DNA of 64,000 nucleotides. Origin: Yamadazyma tenuis. Taxonomy: Eukaryota > Ascomycota > Pichiomycetes > Serinales > Debaryomycetaceae. The position numbers were made by a program, and so were the translations under genes. The stretch lies in NCBI RefSeq assembly GCF_029203305.1, contig NC_089466.1:682001-746000 (forward strand). Direction: 5' to 3'. Positions within the stretch are counted from its first letter, which is position 1. Each line of letters opens with the position of its first letter. A model generated the notes under the pieces. That model was not told the DNA's origin. It saw only the letters and a list, made by a program, of their open reading frames with translations, and did not search any database. Shown here one piece after another: positions 38,556 through 48,268 of this stretch.

Positions 38556-40331
38556 ATGTCTTACCATTCTAACAATTCAAGCTCTTTAGAGCTAGATGAT
38601 GATAATCAACCTTTTGCCTATAAGACCGAAACAAACACAGATGCTCGCTCAGAGTTATCGCTAGATACAACTCCCACCAATAATCCCAATACCTTGACCA
38701 AAACTAGAACAGAAACATATCAATCGTTGTATGATAAAGGTATTGCCTCCAACATCCCGGATAAGGATCTCAATGCTCCTCCCGTGTCCAATCCCATTTT
38801 CCCAGAAGAATATCGGTTGGAAACAGAAACTGGTTTGGTTAAGGTGGAAACCTTACATTCGTTAGGTAGACGTCAGTCAATTATTTCTGAAAAGGAAGAA
38901 GACCATGAAGAGTACGACCCGGAAATCGAGTTTGTTACCTTCAAGGACCGCGACCCTGAAAACCCTCTTAACTGGAGCTTAAAGATAAGAACTCTCTACA
39001 CACTTATCTTTTCGTTATTGGTGATTCAGGCCGCATATGGATCTTCGAGTTTGGCAGGTGGTTTGCCACTTATCGACGAGAAGTTTGGTGTTTCCACCGA
39101 AGTGTCAACGTTGGCAGTTTCGTTGATGGTTCTTGGTTTCTCGGTTGGTCCCTTACTTTGGGCCCCGTTATCTGAACAGTATGGAAGAAGACCAGTGTAC
39201 TTTTTTTCATTCATGTTATATGTGATATTCAACATCCCCGTTGCTCTTGCTCCCAATATTGGTACCGTCTTGGTGTGCAGATTTTTGGAAGGGTGCTTTA
39301 GTTCTTCGGCCTTGACGATTGTGGGTGCTTCCATTTGTGATATCCACAATGAGACCAGAGGTTTGGCTATTGCTTTCTTTAGTTTCTGTCCCTATTCCGG
39401 TCCCGTACTTGGAGGTATTGTCAATGGGTTCATCAGCGTCTATTCGAGTAGATACGATTTGATGTGCTGGGTCAACATGGCATTTGCTGGTGTTATGTGG
39501 ATTGCGGTGTCACTCGTTCCTGAAACCTATGCTCCCGTAATCTTGAAAAGAAGAGCCAAAAAGCTCAGAAAAGAAACCGGAAATGAAAAGATCATGACTG
39601 AGCAGGAAGCAAGACCAATGTCGTTTAACGAATTGTTGAACGAGGTATTTTACCGTCCCATGAAGTTTGTGATTCAAGAACCCGTATTGGTTTTGGTGTG
39701 TGCATTCATAGCCTTGATTTATGCCTTGTTGTATGCATTTTTCTTTGCCTACCCAGTTATTTTTGGTAAGTTATATGGATTCAATGACGCCAAGGTGGGA
39801 TTGATGTATATCCCCATTTTGATTGGAGCTTTCCTTGCTTTGCTTGTAACTCCATTATTGGAAAAATCTTACAATAAAATGATAAGGAGAAGAAAGCCAG
39901 AGCCAGAAGATAGATTGGTGGGTGCCATGATTGGTGCACCATTCCCCGCCATCTCGTTATTCATCTTGGGTGCCACGTCGTACAAGCATATAATCTGGGT
40001 AGGTCCAGCATCTTCTGGTATTGCCTTTGGGTTCGGTATGGTGTTACTTTACTACTCATTGAACAACTATATTTTGGATACTTACCATAAATTTGCTGCT
40101 AGTGCCTTGGGTACCAAGGTGTTTCTTAGATCATCTGGTGGTGCTGCCTTTCCCTTGTTTGTTACCCAGATGTATAACAAGTTGGGTTTACAATGGGCAA
40201 GTTGGTTATTGGCATTCGTTTCCTTGGGTATGATGTTAATTCCTTTTGCCTTTTACAGATACGGTAGAGGCTTAAGAGCTAAAATGTGTAAAGAAGACTA
40301 TTCTGCCAATCTTCAAATGGTTGTCGACTGA
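38556..40331 (+). CDS. DHA1-family MFS drug/polyamine transporter
   Basis: 591 residues from ATG 38556. A cytosolic leader of about 130 residues ends in DRDPENPLNWSLKIRT, the conserved entry to helix 1 of fungal DHA1 pumps. Twelve helices follow; LSEQYGRRPVYF between helices 2 and 3 is the MFS signature, and GLAIAFFSFCPYSGPVLGGI matches antiporter motif C. Closest groups known to me are Candida Flu1, Nag3/Nag4 and Tpo-type exporters at the plasma membrane. The CGG-rich palindromic promoter suggests control by a zinc-cluster regulator. Substrate cannot be set from sequence. Confidence 0.8.
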   Translation: MSYHSNNSSSLELDDDNQPFAYKTETNTDARSELSLDTTPTNNPNTLTKTRTETYQSLYDKGIASNIPDKDLNAPPVSNPIFPEEYRLETETGLVKVETLHSLGRRQSIISEKEEDHEEYDPEIEFVTFKDRDPENPLNWSLKIRTLYTLIFSLLVIQAAYGSSSLAGGLPLIDEKFGVSTEVSTLAVSLMVLGFSVGPLLWAPLSEQYGRRPVYFFSFMLYVIFNIPVALAPNIGTVLVCRFLEGCFSSSALTIVGASICDIHNETRGLAIAFFSFCPYSGPVLGGIVNGFISVYSSRYDLMCWVNMAFAGVMWIAVSLVPETYAPVILKRRAKKLRKETGNEKIMTEQEARPMSFNELLNEVFYRPMKFVIQEPVLVLVCAFIALIYALLYAFFFAYPVIFGKLYGFNDAKVGLMYIPILIGAFLALLVTPLLEKSYNKMIRRRKPEPEDRLVGAMIGAPFPAISLFILGATSYKHIIWVGPASSGIAFGFGMVLLYYSLNNYILDTYHKFAASALGTKVFLRSSGGAAFPLFVTQMYNKLGLQWASWLLAFVSLGMMLIPFAFYRYGRGLRAKMCKEDYSANLQMVVD

Positions 40332-40414
40332 TTTACCTTAGACCGTTATGTCTGCATGAAAAACTAATGATTTTATAGAGTTATTTAACAATTTAATTTA
40401 TTTGCATGAACAAG

Positions 40415-42058
40415 TTATTGGGTTTGATGATATTGGTCAAATGAATTGGCGTTGATTTCATCAACTGAAGAAGGATGGTGTTTAGTATCCTTGAGCAATT
40501 CGGTGATTTTACTCAAATCAACTCCGGCAACCGATTCCATAAACTTACCAATCTCGATGTTCTCGTGATTACCCAAAAGACCGACATTTTCTGCCGATTG
40601 ATACAATTGAGTCTTGATAGATCCAAAGTTGGAAACTGCCCCATAGATGTTGACATCAACGGCTGAATGGCCGTGGGTAGTCCATCCAGTTTGAGACCGT
40701 AATGAGATCATGTTGTTCAAAACGTAGAGTAACTGACCCGGAGTACTGAGATTCTCCTTAACATCCTTTACCTCTTGGGCAGTAGCGTCTTGAATTCCCA
40801 TATCATTCTGGAAAATCTCTTTGGTGATGAAGTCTTCAACAACTTTAGCATCGCTGTTTGACCGGGTGAAACTAACAATCTTGGATGTCAAAAACTCACC
40901 CGAATGTGAACAATTCAAGAGCACTTCGGGATACCAAATGTAATCTGGATACGAAGGAGATACTTGTCTGGAGGTGACAAGCCCACCGGTCTCATGGTCA
41001 GAGGTGGACACAGCCACAGTTTCAACGTCCGAGTCTTCGATGAACTTCAATACTTCCTTGTACGCTTCGTCATAAGCTAAAACTTCTCTCACCTGAGCCA
41101 GAGGATCGTTGTGATGACCAGCATGATCAATACGAGAGCCTTCAATCAACAAAAAGAACCCCTTGTCAGAGTCTTCGGTGGCCTTGGACAAGGCTGTTAA
41201 CGCCACCTTGACTTGTTCGGCCAAGGAAGGATATTGTTTAGGGTTTCTGTCAATGTCGTAAGGAATATCAGAAGTAGCCAATAAGCCCAACAACGGCAAA
41301 GTAACATTTTTCCCGCCGTCCAACTCGTCAAACTGTTGCCGGTTTCCCACGTACGACCAAATGTCGTTTTCAGTGTACTCCTTGATCAAGTTTCTCGAGT
41401 CAGCACGGCATCCTCCGTCCACAGACGCTGGTAAAAAGTGGCATCTGCCACCTCCAATAATCAAATCCACCATTCTTCCCAATGGATATTCGCCCAATTG
41501 TTGTTCGGCGATCAAGTCTTCTTGGAAACGATAGTCCACATGAGAACTAAAGGCGGCAGGTGTGGCATCGGTAATTCTGGTGGTGACCACCAATCCTGTC
41601 AAATACCCTTGTAATTTCAACGCCTCTAAAATGGTTCCACAGGGATTTTTGCTGGGGTCGACGCCGATGGCCCCGTTGTACGACTTGAGTCCACAGGAGA
41701 AAGCAGTGGCGCCAGCGGCTGAGTCTGTGACCAATGACGAACTAGAGCGAGTTCTGGACGACCCTATCAAATGTCTGTCCAAAGCCAAAATATCGTTGAT
41801 GGGCAAGTCGTCTCTGAACTGCTTGAAAGACCGGGCCAAAGAGAGCGACGCAGGGCCCATTCCATCGGTCACCATGAATATGATGTTCTTCTTATTGGGA
41901 GCTGGCTTATGGCTCGAGCTTCCTGAGTACACCAACGCCGAAACAACCAAAATGGCCACCGCTACCGCCTTGAGGACAGCATACACGGTCTTCCTCCGGT
42001 GGGTTGTATTATATACGGAAGGAGCTTCTTCTCCGAGCAAGGGTTTAGTGTCAAACAT
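40415..42058 (-). CDS. PHO8: Vacuolar repressible alkaline phosphatase
   Basis: 547 residues from ATG 42058 (an upstream in-frame TTG would add 47 residues and is not credible). Cytosolic tail EAPSVYNTTHRR, then a signal-anchor helix at about 25-45, then the phosphatase domain beginning KKNIIFMVTDGMG. The nucleophile is Ser113 in VTDSAAGATAF; IEGSRIDHAGHHND and STSDHETGG supply metal ligands. Pho8 is sorted to the vacuole as a type II membrane protein and is C-terminally processed there. The gene converges on the MFS gene with 83 bp between stops. No perfect Pho4 CACGTG site was seen in the 520 bp upstream. Confidence 0.9.
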   Translation of the reverse strand: MFDTKPLLGEEAPSVYNTTHRRKTVYAVLKAVAVAILVVSALVYSGSSSHKPAPNKKNIIFMVTDGMGPASLSLARSFKQFRDDLPINDILALDRHLIGSSRTRSSSSLVTDSAAGATAFSCGLKSYNGAIGVDPSKNPCGTILEALKLQGYLTGLVVTTRITDATPAAFSSHVDYRFQEDLIAEQQLGEYPLGRMVDLIIGGGRCHFLPASVDGGCRADSRNLIKEYTENDIWSYVGNRQQFDELDGGKNVTLPLLGLLATSDIPYDIDRNPKQYPSLAEQVKVALTALSKATEDSDKGFFLLIEGSRIDHAGHHNDPLAQVREVLAYDEAYKEVLKFIEDSDVETVAVSTSDHETGGLVTSRQVSPSYPDYIWYPEVLLNCSHSGEFLTSKIVSFTRSNSDAKVVEDFITKEIFQNDMGIQDATAQEVKDVKENLSTPGQLLYVLNNMISLRSQTGWTTHGHSAVDVNIYGAVSNFGSIKTQLYQSAENVGLLGNHENIEIGKFMESVAGVDLSKITELLKDTKHHPSSVDEINANSFDQYHQTQ

Positions 42059-42581
42059 GCAGACAAGATAAGATAATTGACTCTTTGAGCCGCGACTGAA
42101 ACCTTCGATATCGGTGGTACGGACACGCCAGTGTTGCTTGAGTTTATCACTTATACTGATTATGACCGTGTGCCTACAGTTTCGGTAGGCGAGGTACAAT
42201 TTGTATAAGGAACCTCAACTTGGGTCTGACGTGACTGTGAAAATTGGTTTACATTATACAAGAGGAGGACTTACTTTTTGAGCTGGTGCAAGGCCATTAC
42301 GATCCGATCCATTTTCTAGTAAATATGGCAAACGTAAGCTAGCTATTCCGGAGGCTACACAATGCTGGTAAATTAAACTCATAGTGTGAAGCACACAAGT
42401 AATCCGCGCTAATGCTGTGAAAACGCGTATTAGTAAGCTCTTTGCAGTTCCCACCAAAAGTACGTCAGACCTGGGTGCATGGGTCAGAACTCATGCACAT
42501 TAGTAAGCCACCACGTACCCCACCAGTTGGTGCTGGGACTATTTAAACTGGCCGAATCCCCGGACTTGTCGCACCCTTGCA
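42059..42581. other. Divergent promoter region PHO8 / SDR
   Basis: 520 bp without a gene. Contains near-E-box CACGT sequences (near 42514) but no full CACGTG. Nothing else recognised. Confidence 0.4.
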
Positions 42582-43331
42582 ATGTCTTTCACCTACTTAG
42601 TTGTCGGTGCATCCCGAGGAATAGGATATGCCTATGTTAAAGTTTTAAGTGCAGTCCCCACTAATTTGGTGATTGCTACTGCTAGAGACCACCAGTCTGC
42701 CAAAAAATTGGAATCTTTGGGGTCAAATGTGAAAACCATCTTGATCGACATGCAGGATCCATATGCTAAATTTGAAGCTGCTTTCAAAGTTCTCGACACC
42801 TTGGCTCCCAACGGGGTAGACGTGTTTATACACAATGCAGGTATATCCAGCTCTGATGCCAGCAAATCCTCATTAGAATTCGATGCCGACCAGTATCAAA
42901 AGATCCTTGACGTCAATGTTGGAGGTCCTGCTAAGGCCTATAAGGCGGCGTACCCATACATTTTCAAGGGCAAAGGCACCAAGAAAATTGCCTTTGTTTC
43001 TTCCACCGTGGGCCAAGTGGGCTGGGAGGTTTCTCCAGGAGGAGGGCAGGGATTTAACGCCTACGGTGCTTCCAAGGCCGCCCTCAACCACTTGGGAGTT
43101 CAAATTGCAAAAGAAAATGCCGGTTCCGATGTCGACTTGGTAAAGCATTCGGTCACCGTTTTGTTGTGTCCTGGATTGGTTGCCACAGATATGGCGAAGG
43201 GGTTTGAAGGCGCGATGCCTCCAGAGGTTTCGGTGGCTGCAAGTTTGGCGGTCATCAGCAAAACAACTGCTGCAGACTCTGGTAAGTTCTACGGCCACAG
43301 TGGAGAATCCCAACCGTACAGTATATTTTAG
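42582..43331 (+). CDS. Short-chain dehydrogenase/reductase
   Basis: 249 residues, classical SDR: cofactor-binding GASRGIG (9-15), NAG (85-87), Ser140/141 and the catalytic Tyr161-x3-Lys165 (YGASK). The GWEVSPGGGQGFNAYG segment before Tyr161 resembles the fungal group of Irc24/YIR035C-like and ketoreductase-like enzymes that reduce carbonyls with NADPH. Substrate unknown. ATG at 42582 puts the Rossmann motif at the usual place. Confidence 0.8.
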   Translation: MSFTYLVVGASRGIGYAYVKVLSAVPTNLVIATARDHQSAKKLESLGSNVKTILIDMQDPYAKFEAAFKVLDTLAPNGVDVFIHNAGISSSDASKSSLEFDADQYQKILDVNVGGPAKAYKAAYPYIFKGKGTKKIAFVSSTVGQVGWEVSPGGGQGFNAYGASKAALNHLGVQIAKENAGSDVDLVKHSVTVLLCPGLVATDMAKGFEGAMPPEVSVAASLAVISKTTAADSGKFYGHSGESQPYSIF

Positions 43332-43522
43332 GCAAGCAGGATTTGAGTCTTACATAGTCTTCTGGGTCACATGCACCGGAGAAGCACAATATATGCTGAA
43401 AGTCGATTTTGTAGACCCTAAATGCGGGTGTATGGGTCAAACCCACACACCCCGAAAGCAGATATTGTAAACCTGAAATGGGGTCAGAGCTACAATACTG
43501 GACATGTACATGTAGCCACTCC

Positions 43523-44578
43523 CTAAAACTCACCGATCTCAACGCCGCCATGGCTACGACGAAGAAGAAGTTTGCCTATCGATACGTCCATCGTCGCAAG
43601 TCCCACAAGTTTCAGAATGGTGATATTGGACCTGCTAGTTACACGGACGCTACCACCGGAGCCCTGCGAGCAGAGCTCAGCGATATCAATCAAGTTTTCA
43701 GCAGTACGCTTGCTTTGCACCAACTCGCCAGACTCATGTAAACAGTGTTCTTTGGAATCGACTATGATCCGTGTGCCATCGTTGAACTCGCTGTGAATCA
43801 CCTCCAGGTCCAACTCAAGCATGTGTGGTTTGTACGAGCCAATCAAGTTTATGTACTTGGGTACGTTTTTGTCGGGGTTGAGGAAGCTCTTCTTGATAAC
43901 TGCTTCTGTGGACGGGAGACATCCCAAAATGATACTGCTGTGGTAAACAGCCCGATGAACATCTTCGGCCTGAGACTCATCCGCGTACAGCAACACCGTG
44001 AACAGTTTGTTCGGGAACTCTTTTGCAAGTGTTTGTTGAAGCACCTCAGCATTGTGTAAGGATTTGTTGATGAGATTTATTGTTTGAATTTTATCACCAT
44101 AGAGAATGACCGTCAACTTGGCATGCCAATACGCCTGGAGTCCGGACCCGAACACCGACACCTGAGGTAAAATCTCACACTCGAATGGGTCCAATACCCT
44201 GACCATTGGTATACTACTGGCCAAAGCCGTGCGAAATGCTGTGAGAGTTTTACCATTTAAAACCCCCAACAATGACCCGTCATGCTCGTCCAACACTAGA
44301 ACACATCCCACGAACCCCAATCCTTTCTTGGAGTTTGTGGGGCCTCCTGTAATGACTTTGAGACCCACTTCCGACGGTGCTACGCTAGGCATGAATAAAT
44401 GAGTTGAATCAGAGCTGCGAGTTGTAGAGGCTTGCACGATTCGGCCGGGCAACGACTCTGGAGTTTGCGAGAGTTTCCGTAATGATTCAAGCAAATGCGG
44501 TTGGTATACCTTTAGGAGAGTGTCTCTGGTGACGTCTTCCAATACTTTTGAAACATCTTTATCTGATAAGATCTTCAT
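43523..44578 (-). CDS. Ornithine cyclodeaminase / mu-crystallin family protein
   Basis: 351 residues. N-terminal dimerisation region, then a Rossmann-like half with FGSGLQAYWHAKL, the variant nucleotide-binding motif of this family, and the GSYKPHMLELD block. Similar in length to the uncharacterised S. cerevisiae YGL159W. Family members are NAD(P)-dependent lyases or ketimine reductases; no substrate can be assigned. Start ATG 44578; the preceding gene on this strand ends 39 bp upstream. Confidence 0.7.
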   Translation of the reverse strand: MKILSDKDVSKVLEDVTRDTLLKVYQPHLLESLRKLSQTPESLPGRIVQASTTRSSDSTHLFMPSVAPSEVGLKVITGGPTNSKKGLGFVGCVLVLDEHDGSLLGVLNGKTLTAFRTALASSIPMVRVLDPFECEILPQVSVFGSGLQAYWHAKLTVILYGDKIQTINLINKSLHNAEVLQQTLAKEFPNKLFTVLLYADESQAEDVHRAVYHSSIILGCLPSTEAVIKKSFLNPDKNVPKYINLIGSYKPHMLELDLEVIHSEFNDGTRIIVDSKEHCLHESGELVQSKRTAENLIDIAELCSQGSGGSVRVTSRSNITILKLVGLATMDVSIGKLLLRRSHGGVEIGEF

Positions 44579-44617
44579 GGGTTTTGTAAATTTTCAAGCG
44601 TCCCGCGCATTTATTAA

Positions 44618-45871
44618 CTACTTCAAAAAACTACTCAAAAGCACCAACTTATCGTCCCAGTTATTTTCATGAATATCGTCGGAAGCCTCAAATTTGGTGA
44701 TAATCTTCTTAATTTCGTTCAATTCCAGCACAAGCTCACTGACGTCTTCTCCTTTGGCGAATGGTACAATCTTGTGCACCAATAACTTTTCGAGAGAGTC
44801 AATCACCATGTAGTAGGTGGCTCGAGTTTCGATGGACGTATCCTCGAGTTCCCCGAAACTGTAGAACTTGTAGTTGATACTTATTTTCTTCAACACGTTC
44901 AAAAGATCTGAGTACTTATTCTTCTGCAACTGAGAGTTGATCAATCGGTTTACAGACTCTTGGCTGCAAATCTTGAAAAACAATTGCTGGAGGCGATTCA
45001 TGGATTTGTGCACCTTCAAGATTTCCGTTGAAATAGGGAGACTCTTGAGCTTAGAAGACTCCCAGATCGTGAAAGAATGGTACAAATCGTTCAATTCGTG
45101 AATGAAATATGATTCGTCCTTGTGTTTGTTCATGTGCAGAACGTACTCGAAATAATACTTCCAGATCGTTCTCTCGTAGAACTGAGGAAGTTCCTTCAGC
45201 CTCATCGAAGGAAGGTAGTCGTGATCAAAGCTTTGTTCTAAATTCTTTACAATGTGAAGCGGTTTGTGCATCGTTTGAAACTTTCTTAATAACGTCACCC
45301 TCAATTTTGTATAGTCCAACGCAGGCCAGTTGAGCATGGAGTCTTCTGGATGCTTCAAATCAAACGGTAACAAGCTCAAGTTGCGTAAATTCTTGTTTAG
45401 CACAATGGTTGTGAGTTTGCTCAAATTCAACTTATCTTGTAAATAGAGAAACTTGAATATGTAGACGAGTTGTTCCTGGTCCCTTATTTCCCCTATGATC
45501 TGTCTGAACTCCAGGTCGGTTGACTTCAAGATCTTATTATTCAAATCTAACATGTCACGGGGCAATGAGACAACATCAAGAAAGTTCACCAAGCGGCCCG
45601 TACTAAAATCTGTTCGGACTTTGAAGGCATCGACGTCTTGGGGTTCTCTGGTTATTTTTGTCTGATATTGCTCTGAAACCGGTCCATAGGCAACAGAAGA
45701 CAATATTGATGGCTTGTAATTAGACGTATTTTTAGGAGCTTGTTTGGGGGCAAATAGGTTCAATGCTTCATCAATAATCGATCTATCGTTTTGAGGACGG
45801 TTGTGTGATTGTCTATACTGTGTTATTATGCTTCGAATTAGCTTTATATTAAAGGTTAGCCGTGTTTTCAT
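44618..45871 (-). CDS. Unrecognised protein with mitochondrial-type leader
   Basis: 417 residues from ATG 45871; an in-frame TTG at 45886 is not used. The first 27 residues (MKTRLTFNIKLIRSIITQYR) are basic and amphipathic without acids, a good mitochondrial presequence. The remainder is helical, Leu/Lys-rich, with no motif I recognise and no membrane helix. It could be one of the fast-evolving fungal mitochondrial RNA or translation factors; this is only inference from composition. It lies 62 bp from the stop of GPI1, same strand. Confidence 0.6.
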   Translation of the reverse strand: MKTRLTFNIKLIRSIITQYRQSHNRPQNDRSIIDEALNLFAPKQAPKNTSNYKPSILSSVAYGPVSEQYQTKITREPQDVDAFKVRTDFSTGRLVNFLDVVSLPRDMLDLNNKILKSTDLEFRQIIGEIRDQEQLVYIFKFLYLQDKLNLSKLTTIVLNKNLRNLSLLPFDLKHPEDSMLNWPALDYTKLRVTLLRKFQTMHKPLHIVKNLEQSFDHDYLPSMRLKELPQFYERTIWKYYFEYVLHMNKHKDESYFIHELNDLYHSFTIWESSKLKSLPISTEILKVHKSMNRLQQLFFKICSQESVNRLINSQLQKNKYSDLLNVLKKISINYKFYSFGELEDTSIETRATYYMVIDSLEKLLVHKIVPFAKGEDVSELVLELNEIKKIITKFEASDDIHENNWDDKLVLLSSFLK

Positions 45872-45933
45872 TGTAACTGTTACCAATTTAAGGGATATTG
45901 AACTTGCGTAATCTCGTGCGCATTATTTTGGGC

Positions 45934-47826
45934 CTATAAAGTGTTTGTGAAATACTTCCATATATCAATGGACTTTTCTACATTTTCAGGAAGCATGAGA
46001 TAATTGAACTTTAAGGAGTGTTGGTGATTCAAGCTGATCAAGTTTCCTTTAAAGAATACCGAGAGTATCGATGTCCTGAAATTTTTGAGTCGTTTGAATA
46101 AGGCTGCAAAATTCTTAAAGATCTCTGAATATGTTAATGATTTGTTAGATAGTTCCAAGTAGCTACAATTTGGGAGTTTCTTGTCCAAAATTTGGAATTT
46201 CAATCCTCCCTGGAGTCTACTGGAATTTTTGAACTTGAGCAAGATCACAAAGATTGGTACAAAGTTGATTATAATGAGGAGGTTCTCAAAGAAATTAAGT
46301 ACCAAGATATTAGACAATCGGATCATGAAAAAGGTCAAGTAAAATGCAAAAATTGTAGGAAGTAATAGTACTAATATCATGAAAAGCAATGTTCCTAGAA
46401 GAAGCTGATCAACTTCTAAGAACTCGTTAGGTTGAGAATAATTGTCTAGGTGATCCACTCTGTTTCTCAATACATTATACTTCTTTCCTCGGAATAACTG
46501 GAACAACGACTTGAGGATTTCAACTTGCTTCTGGTAGATTCTTGCTGACGTATGATAAAACCATACAATGTGGATGGTTGTTAGGTTGAGGATATCAAGA
46601 ATAAACGCAAGTAAAAACGTGACTCCAAGGTGACATAAAACATTGGTTAATGTCACCGAGAAGCGTTTATTGGTTTCCGAAAGAATGGTTTCTTGAATTA
46701 TTACTTTCCATGAATTAAGACTCCATAAAAACAATGATCCCATAAAGCTCCCTAGCTCGTTATTGAGTTTGAACCCGGCCGGATGGTTGTACGAAATCCA
46801 TGTAATCAATTTATGGAAATCGGAAAATAAGACCCTCTCAAAGACATACTCATTCAAAAATACCGAGATAGGGTTGCCATAGTTAACCAATACATTCCAT
46901 GTAGTGGCACCTAGCAATACATCGTTGACAATAAGCCAAACCGAGTTGTAAAGGTTTATGTAGTTGGAATTATTGATGTTCAAATTGAAATTAAAATCAG
47001 GAAGACCCAACTCCTTCAACAACACCAACTTGTCCTTGTACAAGATGCTTTTATCATAATAACATAAGAACTGGATCGGAAAATAGGTTATTTGTTTTAG
47101 GCGCAAATCTAGCTGCCGAAACACCTGACTCACATCCACCAAACTGACACCAAATAAAGGTGCATTGATGGTTCTCATCAAGAAAACCGTACACATTTGG
47201 ATAGTGAGCACCAACCATGAAACCAACGTAAACAACAATGAAAATATCCATCGCCATAACTTGGGAAAAATCTCCATCCCGAAAGACGTTCTTTCCAGAA
47301 GAACGCTCATTTCTTTGAGTAGAGACTCCAATTGGAATCGAAGCTTTAACACGCCATTAATCTTATCCAAAGTATCTTGATCTGAAATTGTCGAGCAAGT
47401 AGACGGGGATTTGTAGCTATTGGTAAAACATCCATTCAAATCTACCGTCTCAGAGTTGACTTCGTTGGTCCCCATTGACTGGAGCAGAATGGGTCGTAAA
47501 GAGAAGTATTCAAGGTTTCTGTAATTTGGAGGCTTAAACATAATCACAGAAAAAGTGTCATCATCGTCGTTCGACTCCAACACAGGGAGACCATAGTCTC
47601 CGTACGTAATGTTAAAGATTCCTCGTGAAATAGTCGATCCAACAATCTCTATATGCTTGAAATCCTCCGTTTCCCGTAGCTCATCGATTCCGTTTGCAAA
47701 CTGTAAAGGAATAAATTTCAAGCAAACCACGGCCCGGTCGTATCTGAACCCGAGCAATACAAGATCTGTGTTTCTATGCTTCAATTCTTTCACCAAATCC
47801 TTCGGGAAGAATACATGATAATTCAT
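45934..47826 (-). CDS. GPI1: GPI-GlcNAc transferase subunit Gpi1 (PIG-Q)
   Basis: 630 residues. N-terminal cytosolic domain with MNYHVFFPKDL, then several membrane helices and the conserved RGKKYNVLRNRVD segment, followed by more helices (about 465-540), in line with Gpi1/PIG-Q. It is part of the ER complex that adds GlcNAc to phosphatidylinositol, the first step of GPI synthesis, which the YWP1-like wall proteins in this window require. The ATG at 47826 shares its last plus-strand base with the stop of the upstream small ORF (TAATG overlap). Confidence 0.82.
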   Translation of the reverse strand: MNYHVFFPKDLVKELKHRNTDLVLLGFRYDRAVVCLKFIPLQFANGIDELRETEDFKHIEIVGSTISRGIFNITYGDYGLPVLESNDDDDTFSVIMFKPPNYRNLEYFSLRPILLQSMGTNEVNSETVDLNGCFTNSYKSPSTCSTISDQDTLDKINGVLKLRFQLESLLKEMSVLLERTSFGMEIFPKLWRWIFSLLFTLVSWLVLTIQMCTVFLMRTINAPLFGVSLVDVSQVFRQLDLRLKQITYFPIQFLCYYDKSILYKDKLVLLKELGLPDFNFNLNINNSNYINLYNSVWLIVNDVLLGATTWNVLVNYGNPISVFLNEYVFERVLFSDFHKLITWISYNHPAGFKLNNELGSFMGSLFLWSLNSWKVIIQETILSETNKRFSVTLTNVLCHLGVTFLLAFILDILNLTTIHIVWFYHTSARIYQKQVEILKSLFQLFRGKKYNVLRNRVDHLDNYSQPNEFLEVDQLLLGTLLFMILVLLLPTIFAFYLTFFMIRLSNILVLNFFENLLIIINFVPIFVILLKFKNSSRLQGGLKFQILDKKLPNCSYLELSNKSLTYSEIFKNFAALFKRLKNFRTSILSVFFKGNLISLNHQHSLKFNYLMLPENVEKSIDIWKYFTNTL

Positions 47827-48173
47827 TACTGGAATTGAGTAAAACTATCTCTCCGTAAGTACTGGGAACTGTTATTCAAATTCTGGTAGAAGTCCCGGCG
47901 GTGTCGTAATGGCGAGAGGTGGCCTATCTGAGCTTCTTCTGGGTCTGAATCAGGGTCTATGGCTGATTCCTTCGTTTGTGGATCGGATTGAGCTATGTGG
48001 TATCGCTCAGTGACAGCAAAGCGTATAGTAAAATGGATGAGACAAAAAGCAAATGAAACACTTGAAAGTACAATAACCAATCTGATGTATACAAGATTCA
48101 ATACCAGTACAGGAACAGAAGCAGGGTCGAGGTCTTGAAGGTTATTTGATTGCAAACTCCACTTAAAGCTCAT
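47826..48173 (-). CDS. Small single-span membrane ORF abutting GPI1
   Basis: 115 residues from ATG 48173. A hydrophobic helix pair or long single span at about 19-53 (VPVLVLNLVYIRLVIVLSSV onward) is followed by a hydrophilic Asp/Ser/Arg-rich tail. Composition looks protein-like, but I recognise no family. Its stop codon TAA overlaps the GPI1 ATG by one base. It leaves 95 bp to the next stop upstream, filling an otherwise empty 440-bp gap. It may be a real gene, an upstream ORF on the GPI1 mRNA, or chance. Confidence 0.45.
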   Translation of the reverse strand: MSFKWSLQSNNLQDLDPASVPVLVLNLVYIRLVIVLSSVSFAFCLIHFTIRFAVTERYHIAQSDPQTKESAIDPDSDPEEAQIGHLSPLRHRRDFYQNLNNSSQYLRRDSFTQFQ

Positions 48174-48268
48174 TCAGTGGTGTTAAATCAGAGTGAAAAG
48201 TCAGTCGCGGTTGGATAAAATTAAGACATACACAATGAATTGAATTAGAGGGATTGAACTAAGTATTT

